Part shown: positions 8,045 to 17,443 of the stretch, one piece after another
Layout: each line of letters starts with the position of its first letter
Numbering within the stretch: position 1 is the first letter of the stretch
Source of the DNA: Gammaproteobacteria bacterium
GTDB lineage: Bacteria; Pseudomonadota; Gammaproteobacteria; Pseudomonadales; Azotimanducaceae
Direction: 5' to 3'
Assembly (NCBI GenBank): GCA_028821515.1
Contig: JAPPGA010000042.1
Coordinates: 1 to 61,913, forward strand
Length of the DNA stretch: 61,913 nt
Translations under genes and position numbers: made by a program
The notes under the pieces: generated by a model
The model's database searches: none
The model's input: the letters and a program-made list of their open reading frames with translations, nothing else
What the model was told of the DNA's origin: nothing

Positions 8045-11000
8045 CTAAAAGGACAACTCCATCACGAAATCGACGAAGGCGATGCGGCGGCGAAAATCAA
8101 TGTGCGCGGAATCCACGCCGTAGTAGCCGTCGAAGAAGGGGAAGTCCGCGTCGAACACATTCTGCACACCCGCCGTAACACGCCAGGGCGACTGGGGACG
8201 CGCGTACGTTCCCTGCAGGTCGACCGTCGTGTAGCCGTCCACATCGGTCCGGGATACACCCGTATTGATGTTTTCGTAGGCGCCAGCACGGTTGATCGTC
8301 AGGTTGGCGCCCCATGGTCCGAGCGACCAGTCCATGTATGCGCTGCCTTTCAGCTCGACCGGGCCCTGGTTCGTGCCTTCCTGCTCCACGGGATCGACGC
8401 CTGGCCCCGAGACCGTTTCCAGCGCCAGCGTATTGGTCCCGAGAATACCTACCGCGAAGTCACCAAGCGTTGTGTCGAATGCATAGCGTACATCGAAGTC
8501 CAACGCCTCACTGGTCCTGGAGGACAGGTTGATGCTCTGCAGGGACAGGAACGTCAGGACTCCGTTCGCATCGCGCTTGACGTGATCGGGGAACTTCTGC
8601 CAATTCTCAAAGGCATACACCGGCGGCCAGCCGAAGGCGCTGCTCAAGCTCCCGATCAGCCCCTCGAACTCCGTCTTGCTGTACGTCGCGGAGAGATGCA
8701 GCCCGGGCACGTCGGCGGGGGTGAACTCGAAGCCGACCGTGGTGGTATCGGAAGTCTGGGGTTGCAGATCGGGATTCCCGCCAAGAACGGTAGTGGGAAA
8801 CACCGACGCGAACGGCCCGCCATTCTCAACGGGGTTGAGTGGATCAAGAAACCGGAAGAAGGTGTAGGTGTTTACCGGCCCGAACAGTTCCGGCAACGTT
8901 GCCGCCAGGAAAGCCTGACCCCATGTAGCGCGCAGCTTGAGACTCTCCGCCGGGTAGTAGACCACGCCAAACTTGCCAACGAAGTCGTCGAAAGTTCGCT
9001 GGCTCGCGGGTTGCAGAATGCCCTCGAACGGTCCTTCGATCTCGTATTCGTCGAAGCGGCCCGCTGCGTACAACGTCAATCGATGGATGCCGGGGCGGGA
9101 ATTGGCGTCTCCGACCAACGGCACGGAAAGTTCGGCAAACCAGGCCATGTTCTGCGACTCCGGAACGATTTCGGGCGCATCCGGAACACGGAAGGTAAAC
9201 GGGTTCAACAGGAACGAATCGAAGTCGAGCGTGTCCGTCCGGGATTCACCTCCCACCGCCAGTTCGACGGGCCCGCCGGCAAGTTCGAGCAGCGGACCGG
9301 AAAAGCTCAGGCCAACGACATCCTGCAGTCCCTCTCGCGCTCCCCGCGTGGCGTACTCCGAAAACTCGTTGAGCGTGGCGCGCTGCACGGTGCCGTCGCC
9401 GAACGGGTTGATCGCTTCCGCCGGATCGCTGCTGGCAAGCGCTGCCTGGAATGCGGCGCCCCTGTAGTTGAAGGAACCTGGATATCCCCCGTACGGATTG
9501 TCCTTGCCGCGGTTGGCCGACAGGACGGCCGTCCAGCCCTCGATTGGCGTTTCCCATGTCACGGACGTGCTCAGATTCACGCGGTCCAGGTCGGTGGTTC
9601 TCGCAAAACCCGCGAGTTTTCCATCGGCGATCTCGCGCTCAAACCTGTAGGCCATGTAGACGGTCTCGCCAAATGGATTGTAGTAGTTGCTCGCCGGAAC
9701 GCGATCGCTGAACGATGCGCCCACGGCTTCCTGGACCGAGTCCTGCCGCGCATAAGTTCCGGACACGCTCACCGTCAGACGCTCTCCGATGTCCTGCGTC
9801 ACGCTCAGGTAGGCAGACAAGTGTTCGGAATAGGGGATCGCCTCGCCGTTCGCATTGGCCGAAAGCCCCTTTTGCAGGAGGTTGAAGTTCCCGGTCTGGG
9901 TCGCGACTTCCTCGTTGGACACCCATATGACATCCTCGGGACTGAAGTTGGTGCCGTCGCCCGCTGGCAGGATCCCGTAGGTCGTATTCGGCGGTGCGAT
10001 CGAGGGAAGTCCAAACCGCAGGATAACGCCGGGTTGCCCGAACGTGTTGGGGTAGAGCCTGCCACCCTGCTCGCGGTAATCCCCGTCCGTGTCGAGTCCC
10101 GCTTCGCGCGCGAATACCGGGTCGTCCTCGCGATAACTCGCGGAGGCAGTCACGTTGCCCGTGTTCCAGGAGAATCCAAAGGTCTGCTCAAGGACCCTTC
10201 GGTGTCCGCCGGAACTGCTGTCTTCGTAGCGTACCGACGTCTCCGATCCCCGGTAGTCCTTCTTCATGATGAAGTTGACCACGCCTCCCACGGCGTCGGA
10301 GCCGTACACGGCGCTGGCGCCGTCGGTCATCACTTCGACCCGCTCGATCGCGCTGAAGGGGAGCGTGGAAACGTCGGTGAAGGTACCCCGCTCAGAGGGT
10401 GAGGCCGCGAGCCGCCTGCCGTTTACCAGGACCAGCGTGGATCCTTCTCCGAGGCCGCGGAGATTGATGGTGACCGAGCCTATCTGGAACCGCGGAGAGC
10501 GGCCATCGTAACTGCCCCCGTTGGTAATCGTGGAGAAGTTCTGCGGCAGATACCGCACGATGTCTTCGATACTCGTCAGCCCCCGGGCATCGATCTCGGG
10601 GCGGGTGATTACGGTGATTGGAGAAGCCTCGGGGCCGGTACGCAACCGGCTACCGGTCACGGTCATGACCTCCAGCTCCCGGGCCTCCTCTTCGTCCTGC
10701 CCCATGTCGTCGCTTTGGGCGTCCTGTGCGCCTGCCGGCATCGCCACTGCGAGGAGGGCCGAGGCCAACGCCGCGCCCACCCGTTCCAGCAGCGGCTTTC
10801 TCGCAGGCAGTTCGGCCCGCACAAGTTCAGCCACCGGTCGAGACACGATGACCGCCTCCCCTTTCGTCCGGTATTCGAGGCCCGTGTCGGCCAGCAACCG
10901 GTCGAGCGCGTCGGCAACCGTGAACTCACCCCGAAGACCCTCTGTCTCGATCCCGATGACGTCCTGGTGGACCATCACCGAAAGGTCGGCCTGTTCGCCG

Positions 11001-11203
11001 AACTGGATCAGCGCGTCGGCAAGGTCCTGCTCCGCGATGTCGAACCGTACTTCCCCCTGCGGAAACAGCCACGCCGCCGCTTCGTTAGTATGTCTCTCCA
11101 CTTCTTCCCCCGTTCTGGATACGTCGTCACCGGCGGTATTCGCATGGACCGGCGCCAGGGCCAGCCCTGCCAGAATCACCGCCATGTACGGAAAACGACG
11201 CAC
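8045..11203 (-). CDS. TonB-dependent outer-membrane receptor with STN signalling domain
   Basis: This is a 1052-residue receptor for TonB-powered uptake across the outer membrane. The signal peptide is followed by an STN (secretin/TonB short N-terminal) domain at about residues 50-125, which in the FecA class touches FecR and passes the signal inward. A second hydrophobic stretch at 137-160, ending AGAQ, looks like an internal signal peptide. The TonB box area (ELEVMTVTGSR), a plug with VEVMTDGASAVYGSDAVGG, and a beta-barrel ending in aromatic ELSF follow. The start is GTG with a weak ribosome site; an ATG at 11185 is the alternative. fecR and the sigma factor lie just upstream on the same strand. 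The ligand is unknown. Confidence 0.92.
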   Translation of the reverse strand: MRRFPYMAVILAGLALAPVHANTAGDDVSRTGEEVERHTNEAAAWLFPQGEVRFDIAEQDLADALIQFGEQADLSVMVHQDVIGIETEGLRGEFTVADALDRLLADTGLEYRTKGEAVIVSRPVAELVRAELPARKPLLERVGAALASALLAVAMPAGAQDAQSDDMGQDEEEARELEVMTVTGSRLRTGPEASPITVITRPEIDARGLTSIEDIVRYLPQNFSTITNGGSYDGRSPRFQIGSVTINLRGLGEGSTLVLVNGRRLAASPSERGTFTDVSTLPFSAIERVEVMTDGASAVYGSDAVGGVVNFIMKKDYRGSETSVRYEDSSSGGHRRVLEQTFGFSWNTGNVTASASYREDDPVFAREAGLDTDGDYREQGGRLYPNTFGQPGVILRFGLPSIAPPNTTYGILPAGDGTNFSPEDVIWVSNEEVATQTGNFNLLQKGLSANANGEAIPYSEHLSAYLSVTQDIGERLTVSVSGTYARQDSVQEAVGASFSDRVPASNYYNPFGETVYMAYRFEREIADGKLAGFARTTDLDRVNLSTSVTWETPIEGWTAVLSANRGKDNPYGGYPGSFNYRGAAFQAALASSDPAEAINPFGDGTVQRATLNEFSEYATRGAREGLQDVVGLSFSGPLLELAGGPVELAVGGESRTDTLDFDSFLLNPFTFRVPDAPEIVPESQNMAWFAELSVPLVGDANSRPGIHRLTLYAAGRFDEYEIEGPFEGILQPASQRTFDDFVGKFGVVYYPAESLKLRATWGQAFLAATLPELFGPVNTYTFFRFLDPLNPVENGGPFASVFPTTVLGGNPDLQPQTSDTTTVGFEFTPADVPGLHLSATYSKTEFEGLIGSLSSAFGWPPVYAFENWQKFPDHVKRDANGVLTFLSLQSINLSSRTSEALDFDVRYAFDTTLGDFAVGILGTNTLALETVSGPGVDPVEQEGTNQGPVELKGSAYMDWSLGPWGANLTINRAGAYENINTGVSRTDVDGYTTVDLQGTYARPQSPWRVTAGVQNVFDADFPFFDGYYGVDSAHIDFRRRIAFVDFVMELSF

Positions 11204-11306
11204 GGTGCCGTCAATACCCTAAGTCGCCGAACGAAATCAGGCGAGCACTGGTGCGCCTTTGATGCGGAGACGACATTCGGGAATTATCGTTGCCGAAACG
11301 CGTCGT

Positions 11307-12365
11307 TCACGAGGATGCATCCGCATCGAGCGCCCCATGCAGCACGGTCACTCCCGCACCCCCCTCCACAGCGGTCAATGGCACGACCTCGATCAGGTAA
11401 CCCACCATGGTTTCCCTGTTGCGGATGTGGATGATCCCGGTGACGGGATGGTCGGGGACGCTCTCGGCGACGCGGACCTCACCAAGCGTGTAGCGGGATA
11501 TCTCCCTGGCCACTTCCCGCAGTGGCGTTTGACGGAACTTCAACATTCCGGAATGCCACGCGGTGGCCGCCGCGGCGTCCATCTCTTCCTCCGTCAGGAC
11601 CTGCCCCGACCGATCGATCTCGGCGCGCTCATCCGCGCCGAGAATGACACCATGCTCGTGGCTGCTGGAAGTCAACGACGACAGCAGCGCTGCGAACTCC
11701 TCCGGGTTGGAGGGCGTCCCCGGCACGACGGCAACCCGGCCCTCGATCACCGTGACCGCCCACTCACCGTCATGCTTGAGCCGGACCGCAAAACGCGTGC
11801 CGACCGCGATCACGCTGTGCCTGCCCGCTCGCACTACGAAGGGGCGGTCGCCATGGTGCTTCACGTCGAACAGGCTCTCACCCGTGTTGACGACGATCTC
11901 CCGGATTTGCGCGGTGTAGCGGACCTCCAGGTCGGAAGCCGTGTTGACATGCAGGCGGGAACCGTCATCGAGCGCCAGGTGACGCTGTTCGGCTTTCTCG
12001 GTGACGATGTGGATCACCTCGGCGGCCCCCCGCGACTCGCCGGACATACCCCACCAGACGGCCACCAGCGTCAGCGAAGCCGCCGCCGCCAACATGCCGG
12101 CGACCGAGAGGCGGACATGCCGTCCCGCCCGGGTCCGCCACGCCAGGCCCATTCGGCGAAGTTCGGTACGCCCCCAGGATTCCAACTCGCCCATGTCGTG
12201 CCAATGCTGTTCGATTCGCGCATAAGCCAGTTCGTGGTCGACGTTCTCTGTCAACCACTCGGCGTGTGCGCGGCGGTCCTCGTCGGTCGCGGTCGGCGCA
12301 CGCAACCGCACGAACCAACGGATAGCTTGTGCGTCGATGTCGTCTGGCATGCCTTGATCCTTCAC
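11307..12365 (-). CDS. FecR family anti-sigma/signal transducer
   Basis: This 352-residue FecR-type protein has an N-terminal cytoplasmic DUF4880-like part containing AIRWFVRLRAPTATDEDRRA, one membrane helix around residues 87-105, and a periplasmic FecR domain with the typical LDDGSRLHVNT and VRAGRHSVIAVGTRFAV stretches. It should hold or activate the adjacent ECF sigma factor in response to the STN domain of the receptor encoded next. Its ATG overlaps the stop of the sigma factor as ATGA. The 103 bp between its stop and the receptor start hold no obvious promoter or terminator. Confidence 0.9.
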   Translation of the reverse strand: MKDQGMPDDIDAQAIRWFVRLRAPTATDEDRRAHAEWLTENVDHELAYARIEQHWHDMGELESWGRTELRRMGLAWRTRAGRHVRLSVAGMLAAAASLTLVAVWWGMSGESRGAAEVIHIVTEKAEQRHLALDDGSRLHVNTASDLEVRYTAQIREIVVNTGESLFDVKHHGDRPFVVRAGRHSVIAVGTRFAVRLKHDGEWAVTVIEGRVAVVPGTPSNPEEFAALLSSLTSSSHEHGVILGADERAEIDRSGQVLTEEEMDAAAATAWHSGMLKFRQTPLREVAREISRYTLGEVRVAESVPDHPVTGIIHIRNRETMVGYLIEVVPLTAVEGGAGVTVLHGALDADASS

Positions 12366-12904
12366 GGGCGCTGATCGACCGCCGCGGTGACCGCGGTAAG
12401 CGCCCGGTTCATGTGGTATTCGATGGACTTCTGAGACAGTCCCAACTGCCTCGCGATCTCGATGTACGTATACGATTCGAACCTGTGTAGCAGAAACACG
12501 TGGCGAGTCTTCTCCGGCAGCGCCGTCAGGGCCCGCTGTACCGCAAGCAACTGTTCGCGCCCCATCGACACCCGCTCCGGATCGTCTCCGGTTGCGGCTT
12601 CGTCACTGGCAAGGCCCTGTTGGTGCAGGTACCGGACCTTCACACGGCGGCGGCGCAGCACATCGAGCGCAAGCCGGTTCGCCACGGTGAAGGCCAACCG
12701 GCGTACGTCCCTGATGTCCTCACGCTCGGCCTGACGGAGCAGCCTTTCGAAGGTGTCCTGGGCCACCTCGCGCGCTTCCTCGGCGTTGCCGAGCTTCTGC
12801 GCGAGCAGGCGGTGCAGGTCCGGCAACGCGTGATCGTACAGTTGGACGACCTCCGCACGCTGCTTTTCCTTACGCACGTGACGCACGTGCCCAGACCCCG
12901 CCAT
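12362..12904 (-). CDS. ECF sigma factor, FecI-like
   Basis: This 180-residue RNA polymerase sigma-70 factor is of the extracytoplasmic-function type. Region 2 includes AREVAQDTFERLLRQ and VANRLALDVLRRRR; region 4 includes LPEKTRHVFLLHRFESYTYIE and the helix-turn-helix LGLSQKSIEYHMNRAL. FecI-like factors direct transcription of the neighbouring TonB receptor. The ATG used has GGAG 7 bp upstream; an in-frame Met 10 codons earlier is less well placed. The coupled fecR gene and the STN receptor follow directly, making a complete surface-signalling cassette. Confidence 0.92.
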   Translation of the reverse strand: MAGSGHVRHVRKEKQRAEVVQLYDHALPDLHRLLAQKLGNAEEAREVAQDTFERLLRQAEREDIRDVRRLAFTVANRLALDVLRRRRVKVRYLHQQGLASDEAATGDDPERVSMGREQLLAVQRALTALPEKTRHVFLLHRFESYTYIEIARQLGLSQKSIEYHMNRALTAVTAAVDQRP

Positions 12905-12936
12905 CGGCGCACTCCACAACAAGACTCTGTCCACTA

Positions 12937-12964
12937 TTTATACGACGATCATCTCCACAGTTCC
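12937..12964 (-). promoter_or_regulatory. Possible promoter of the sigma factor gene
   Basis: Read on the minus strand, GGAAC (12964-12960) and TATAAA (12942-12937) are 17 bp apart and lie 32-60 bp upstream of the sigma factor start. GGAAC is a common ECF minus-35 element, which would fit autoregulation, while TATAAA looks like a housekeeping minus-10. The rest of the 161-bp gap to the divergent gene at 13066 shows nothing else. Confidence 0.35.
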
Positions 12965-13065
12965 CCCAAAAAGACCGAACCGCGCCGCGACCTGGCCAGA
13001 AGTGATCCTGAACGCTCCATGGAAGCTATGACAGCCCCGACACACCGTGATACGGTCCCGGCAGG

Positions 13066-13695
13066 ATGAGAACGTTTGACATACCCGTTCGTTGCGAATG
13101 CGGGTCGGTGCGCGGGTCCCTGAACGCGGTTTCGCCGTCCCGGGTCGTGCGGGCGGTCTGTTACTGCGACGACTGCCAGGCCTTCGCGCACCATCTGGGC
13201 CGCGCGGACACCGTGCTCGACGACTATGGCGGGACGACCATCTTCCAGGTCTCGCCCAGTCGCCTGACGATCACGGACGGCGAACGGCACCTTGCCTGCG
13301 TACGCCTCACCGGCCGCAACCTGCTGCGCTGGTACGCCGCCTGCTGCGGCACGCCCATCGGCAACACTCCCGGTTCGTACAAGCTGCACTTCCTCGGTCT
13401 CATCCACGTCTTCCTCGACCTTTCCGACCTGGAGGTGCCCGTCGACAAGATGCTCGGGCCAGTCCGGTCACGCGCGTTCAAGAAGTTCGCTACCGGCGAC
13501 GCGAGCGTCATCTTTGCCATGCCCGAAGGGGGCCTGCCATTCCTGATCGGCGGCGTGCGGCGAATACTCGGTGCGCTCCTGACCGGCGCCTACAGGGTCA
13601 CGCCATTCTTCGACGGTTCCGGCAAGCCGGTCGCGGCGCCGCAACGCCTGTCCGGGGAAGAGAAGTCTCGACTGCCACCCTACGCGAACGCCTGA
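13066..13695 (+). CDS. DUF6151 / GFA-like zinc protein
   Basis: This 209-residue protein resembles the glutathione-dependent formaldehyde-activating (GFA/CENP-V) zinc fold as found in DUF6151 proteins. Cysteine clusters CECG, CYCDDC and CCGTPIG line up with the structural and catalytic zinc sites of that fold. No signal peptide is seen, so it is cytoplasmic. It is divergent from the sigma factor and convergent with the TonB receptor gene ending at 13706. The substrate is unknown; GFA relatives act on glutathione adducts or are of unknown function. Confidence 0.82.
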   Translation: MRTFDIPVRCECGSVRGSLNAVSPSRVVRAVCYCDDCQAFAHHLGRADTVLDDYGGTTIFQVSPSRLTITDGERHLACVRLTGRNLLRWYAACCGTPIGNTPGSYKLHFLGLIHVFLDLSDLEVPVDKMLGPVRSRAFKKFATGDASVIFAMPEGGLPFLIGGVRRILGALLTGAYRVTPFFDGSGKPVAAPQRLSGEEKSRLPPYANA

Positions 13696-13705
13696 CGCCT
13701 TCGAT

Positions 13706-16525
13706 CTAGGGCTGATAGCGGATGCCCAGGGCAAAGGTCCTGCCGTAGGTCTCGTATTGCGCGTTGTAGGCCCGCTCACCAAAGTAGGCGTAATACGGTT
13801 CGTCGGTCAGGTTGTTGGCGTCAAAGTACACCTGCCACTGATTCGTGACGAAGTACTTCACGCCCAGGTCCACCTGCGTATGGGCGTCCTGGTACACGTC
13901 GAATGCCGGGTCGTCGAGTTCCTCGAGCCCGATCAGACGCTCGCTCTTGTGCGCCAGCGCGATCCTGGCGCTGACGCGCTCGGTCTCGTAACCCAGAGAG
14001 AAGTTCGCCACAAAGTCGGCTTGGCGCGGCATCGGGATCTTCTCGTCGCGGAACGGAATCGTCGCCTCGCCGGTGGTCAACGTCACGTTGCTGCTGACCA
14101 GCAGGTTCCGCAACAGGCCCGGCAGGTTCGACAACTGCTGCACCCAGGCGAGTTCCAGGCCCAGCACGCTGGCGTCATCGCCGTTGATGGGCTGGATGAT
14201 CTCGGCATCGTCCACGCGATTGGCGCCGACGAACTGGGTGAAGTCGCTGATGCCCGCGGTGTCCGCCAATACGACGAAATCCTTGAGGGCCTTGTAGTAG
14301 GCGCTCGCCGAAAGCAGCCCGACGTCTTCGCGGTAGTACTCGATGCTCAGATCGAAGTTCCGGGCCTGCAGGGGCTCGAGACCCGGGTTGCCCACTTCGG
14401 CCTGCAGCACGTATTCGCCATCGTCATCCTCGAATGACACCTCGCCCCCAGGCGCGAGGTCTCCGAATTTCGGCCGTGCCATGGTCTGGTAGAAAGCCGC
14501 TCGCAGCAGAAGGTCCTCGTCGAACTCGTAGCGCAGATTGATGCTCGGCAGAACGCTCGCGTAGTCGTTCTCGAACGCCACCCGCGTCGGGGCCGGATCG
14601 CCGGCGGCGCCGATGTCATCGTAGACGACCCGCATACCCTCGGCGCCGTACGCCGTGCGTTCGTAGCGAAGGCCGTAGACGATGCGCAGTGCGTCGATGT
14701 CCAGCCGGTTCTTGACGTAAACCGCGTCGACATCCTCGTTCATGTCGTAGTCGCCGCCGGTGGACGCGGCCAGGGTGTCGTCGTGGTTCAGTTCGAACTC
14801 GGACAGGTTGCTGGCGATGAAACGGTCGATGGCGTCTTCCGACACGCCGAGTCCGAAAGCCCCCTCGCTGTAGTCGATGCTGTCCAGCGCGAACATCGCA
14901 AGGGTCGGATCGCCCGGGAACCCGTCGAAGACTCGGATATCGATATCGTTGGACTTGTCGCGCCGGCGCAATTTGGCGCCCGCCTCGACGTAGCCCTGCA
15001 ACCGTTCCGTATCGAAATCGCGTTTCAGGTCGATCTTGAAGCTGTGCTCCACATCCTCGGTGAAATTGTCCTCGACGGTGATCTCGTCGAGCTTGTAGCC
15101 GTCAGCGTCGAGGGTGTCCGGATCCATGAAGAGCCCCGGATTCTCGCCATGGCGCGTGTAGCCGAGATCGACGTTCCTGATCTCGAACACGGTGTCCAGG
15201 CGGTTGGGTTCCGCCTCGCTCGCCTTCGAGTAGCCGACCCTGTATTTCAGGTTCCACTGATCGAACGCCTGCTCGCCACCCGCGCTCAAGCTCAGGATCT
15301 CCTGCTCCTCGTAGCGGTCCTTCAGTTCTTTCTGCAGCCTGGCGTCCTTCCAGGTCGCGAAGCCATCTCCCCCTTCGATCGCATCGCCCTTGTCGAACTT
15401 GAACTCATTGCGCGTGCGGTACTCCTGGTCGGAGAACGCGCTGAACAACGTTTGCACGTACCAACGATTCTCGCTGTCCGGCCGGTAGTCAAAGTTCGCG
15501 GCCACGCCAAGCCGTTCCCGGTTCACGACGTAGTCGCGTTGCTCGATTTCTTCGGCGCCCTTGAATTCGACGCCGTCTTGGCGCTCCAGGTCATCGAGCC
15601 ACCCACCGTCCGTCTCGATGTTCTCCGACCCGAAGTCGCGGTCGTACCATGACACGGCCGCCGCAACGCCGAAGTTGTCCTCACCGTCGCCTATATTGAA
15701 GAGGTCGGAGTAGATGAACGACAGTTTCGGACTCGTCTCGCCCTGCAGCGGGTTTGCGCTCGCGTGCGCGTTGGCGCTCAGCCTGCGGCCGCGGGAGTCG
15801 AAGGCCGAGGCACTCTTGATGTTGACCGAGCCGCCGATGCCATCCCCGTCCATGTCGGGAGTGATGGACTTGCTCACCTCGAGGGCCGACAACAGTTCGG
15901 ACGGGATGACGTCCAGCGCCACCGAGCGCTTGTCGTTTTCCGGCGCCGGCACGTTGACGCCGTTGATGGTGGTGACGATGAGGTTCGGGTCTATGCCACG
16001 AATGCCGACGAACCGCCCTTCTCCCTGGTCGCGTTCCAGGAACACGCCGGAGACGCGCTGCAGCGCCTCGGAGACGTTGCGGTCCGGAAACTGGCCGATG
16101 TCCGTGGCCGACACAACGGAAACGATGCCATCCGCCGCGCGTTGCTGGTTCAGCGCTGCCGCAGTGCTCGCGGTCTGTTTGCCGTAGACGACCATTTCCT
16201 CCAGGGGTTTCTCGAAAGCCACGTCGTGGCGGGTCGTCTCGTCGTCCCACACCTCGATACTGGCGCTGTGGGGAGAAAACCCGATGTAGTCGACCGTCAA
16301 CTCGTAGCTGCCGGCCGGCATCGAGGCGAAAACGAAGCTTCCGTCCGCCGGGGTGACTGCCTCGAGGTCCAGTGCCGCGATGCGGACCACCGCGCCCTTC
16401 AGGTAGGCGCCGCCGGACGACGACGAAACCTGGCCCTCGATTCGGCCGTCCGCCCAGGCGGACCCCCAAAACGAAACTGCGGATACGAACAGGGCGACTC
16501 CGCCCGAACGAAGTGTGCGACCCAT
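13706..16525 (-). CDS. TonB-dependent receptor with carboxypeptidase-regulatory-like N-terminal domain
   Basis: This outer-membrane receptor is about 939 residues long. A signal peptide ending SAWA is followed by a carboxypeptidase-regulatory-like beta domain (GRIEGQVSSSSGGAYLKGA to YIGFSPHS). Next come a TonB-box-like EEMVVYGKQ, a plug (FPDRNVSEALQRVSGV, VGIRGIDPNLIVTTINGVN) and a barrel ending in IRYQP. This plug type is common in Xanthomonas-like carbohydrate uptake loci. The ATG used has GGAG 7 bp upstream. It is divergent from the short-chain dehydrogenase gene at 16611, with an operator-like palindrome between them. The ligand is unknown. Confidence 0.92.
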   Translation of the reverse strand: MGRTLRSGGVALFVSAVSFWGSAWADGRIEGQVSSSSGGAYLKGAVVRIAALDLEAVTPADGSFVFASMPAGSYELTVDYIGFSPHSASIEVWDDETTRHDVAFEKPLEEMVVYGKQTASTAAALNQQRAADGIVSVVSATDIGQFPDRNVSEALQRVSGVFLERDQGEGRFVGIRGIDPNLIVTTINGVNVPAPENDKRSVALDVIPSELLSALEVSKSITPDMDGDGIGGSVNIKSASAFDSRGRRLSANAHASANPLQGETSPKLSFIYSDLFNIGDGEDNFGVAAAVSWYDRDFGSENIETDGGWLDDLERQDGVEFKGAEEIEQRDYVVNRERLGVAANFDYRPDSENRWYVQTLFSAFSDQEYRTRNEFKFDKGDAIEGGDGFATWKDARLQKELKDRYEEQEILSLSAGGEQAFDQWNLKYRVGYSKASEAEPNRLDTVFEIRNVDLGYTRHGENPGLFMDPDTLDADGYKLDEITVEDNFTEDVEHSFKIDLKRDFDTERLQGYVEAGAKLRRRDKSNDIDIRVFDGFPGDPTLAMFALDSIDYSEGAFGLGVSEDAIDRFIASNLSEFELNHDDTLAASTGGDYDMNEDVDAVYVKNRLDIDALRIVYGLRYERTAYGAEGMRVVYDDIGAAGDPAPTRVAFENDYASVLPSINLRYEFDEDLLLRAAFYQTMARPKFGDLAPGGEVSFEDDDGEYVLQAEVGNPGLEPLQARNFDLSIEYYREDVGLLSASAYYKALKDFVVLADTAGISDFTQFVGANRVDDAEIIQPINGDDASVLGLELAWVQQLSNLPGLLRNLLVSSNVTLTTGEATIPFRDEKIPMPRQADFVANFSLGYETERVSARIALAHKSERLIGLEELDDPAFDVYQDAHTQVDLGVKYFVTNQWQVYFDANNLTDEPYYAYFGERAYNAQYETYGRTFALGIRYQP

Positions 16526-16569
16526 GAAAATCTCCAGTAGGGGAATTCGCACACGTTACGCCGCGCGCA

Positions 16570-16585
16570 TGACAAAATTGTGACA
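16570..16585. promoter_or_regulatory. Operator-like palindrome between divergent genes
   Basis: TGACAAAATTGTGACA is an imperfect palindrome (TG.CA.AATT.TG.CA) centred in the 85-bp gap between the divergent TonB receptor and short-chain dehydrogenase genes. A regulator binding here could control both. No regulator gene is adjacent. Confidence 0.35.
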
Positions 16586-16610
16586 GGCACCGAGTGGAAC
16601 AGGGGTAGCA

Positions 16611-17399
16611 ATGGACATCCGAGACAAGATCGCGGTGGTGACGGGCGCGGGTTCCGGAATCGGGCGTGCGTTGGCGGAACGGTTGGCCAGAGAAGGTGCG
16701 AGGGCGGTCGTATGCGCGGACATGAACGGCGACACCGCGGAGGCGACCGCGCGCAGCCTCGGAGACGCCGGCTCCGCGGCCGTGCTGGACGTGAGCGACG
16801 AAGCGGCGGTCAATGCCCTCATTGCAGATACGGAGCGTACCCAGGGAGGCATCGACCTCCTGGTGTCCAACGCGGGTTACGAACTTCCCAGCGGCCTCGA
16901 ACTCCCCACGCCGGAATGGGAGCGAATGATGCGGGTGCATGCCTTCTCGCACCTGGCAGCGGCACGCGCGGCGCTGCCCGGCATGATCGGTCGCGGCGGC
17001 GGATACCTCCTGAGCACCGCTTCGGCGGCCGGGTTGCTGACCCAGATGGAGTCCGCCGCCTATTCCGTTTCAAAGCACGCCGCGGTGGCGCTGGCGGAGT
17101 GGATCGCCATCAACTACCACGATGACGGTATCCGCGTATCGGTACTCTGCCCGCAGGCGGTGCGAACCAACATCTCTCCCAACTTCCCGGCTGCGGACGA
17201 CGGATCGCACCCTGCCCTGCTCGACGGCGTGCTGGAACCTGACGAGGTCGCCGACGCGTGCATCGAGGCGATCCGCGAGGAACGGTTCCTCGTGCTGCCG
17301 CACCCGGAGGTCGCGACCTACTTCCAGCGCAAGGCGAACGACTACGACCGCTGGCTACGCGGCATGCGGCGGCTCAAGGAGCGCCTGGCGGCCCGGTAA
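16611..17399 (+). CDS. Short-chain dehydrogenase/reductase
   Basis: This 262-residue classical SDR has an N-terminal Rossmann nucleotide site TGAGSGIG, the NAG strand (VSNAGYE), the catalytic Ser in LLSTASAAG and the Tyr-x-x-x-Lys in AYSVSKHAA. It oxidises or reduces an alcohol/ketone pair with NAD(P). A ribosome site, AGGGG, lies just ahead of the ATG. It stands alone on the plus strand between two TonB receptor genes, so a role in catabolism of an imported compound is a guess from position. Confidence 0.9.
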   Translation: MDIRDKIAVVTGAGSGIGRALAERLAREGARAVVCADMNGDTAEATARSLGDAGSAAVLDVSDEAAVNALIADTERTQGGIDLLVSNAGYELPSGLELPTPEWERMMRVHAFSHLAAARAALPGMIGRGGGYLLSTASAAGLLTQMESAAYSVSKHAAVALAEWIAINYHDDGIRVSVLCPQAVRTNISPNFPAADDGSHPALLDGVLEPDEVADACIEAIREERFLVLPHPEVATYFQRKANDYDRWLRGMRRLKERLAAR

Positions 17400-17443
17400 C
17401 CCTGGATGGCGGCTTTCGGTCCGCGTCGTTCGATGGAACTCGT

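Noticed and set aside
8102-10402. Long plus-strand open frame of 766 codons opposite the STN receptor
   Set aside because: It is antisense to a clear TonB receptor, rich in Arg, His and Val as GC-rich antisense frames are, and has no recognisable domain.
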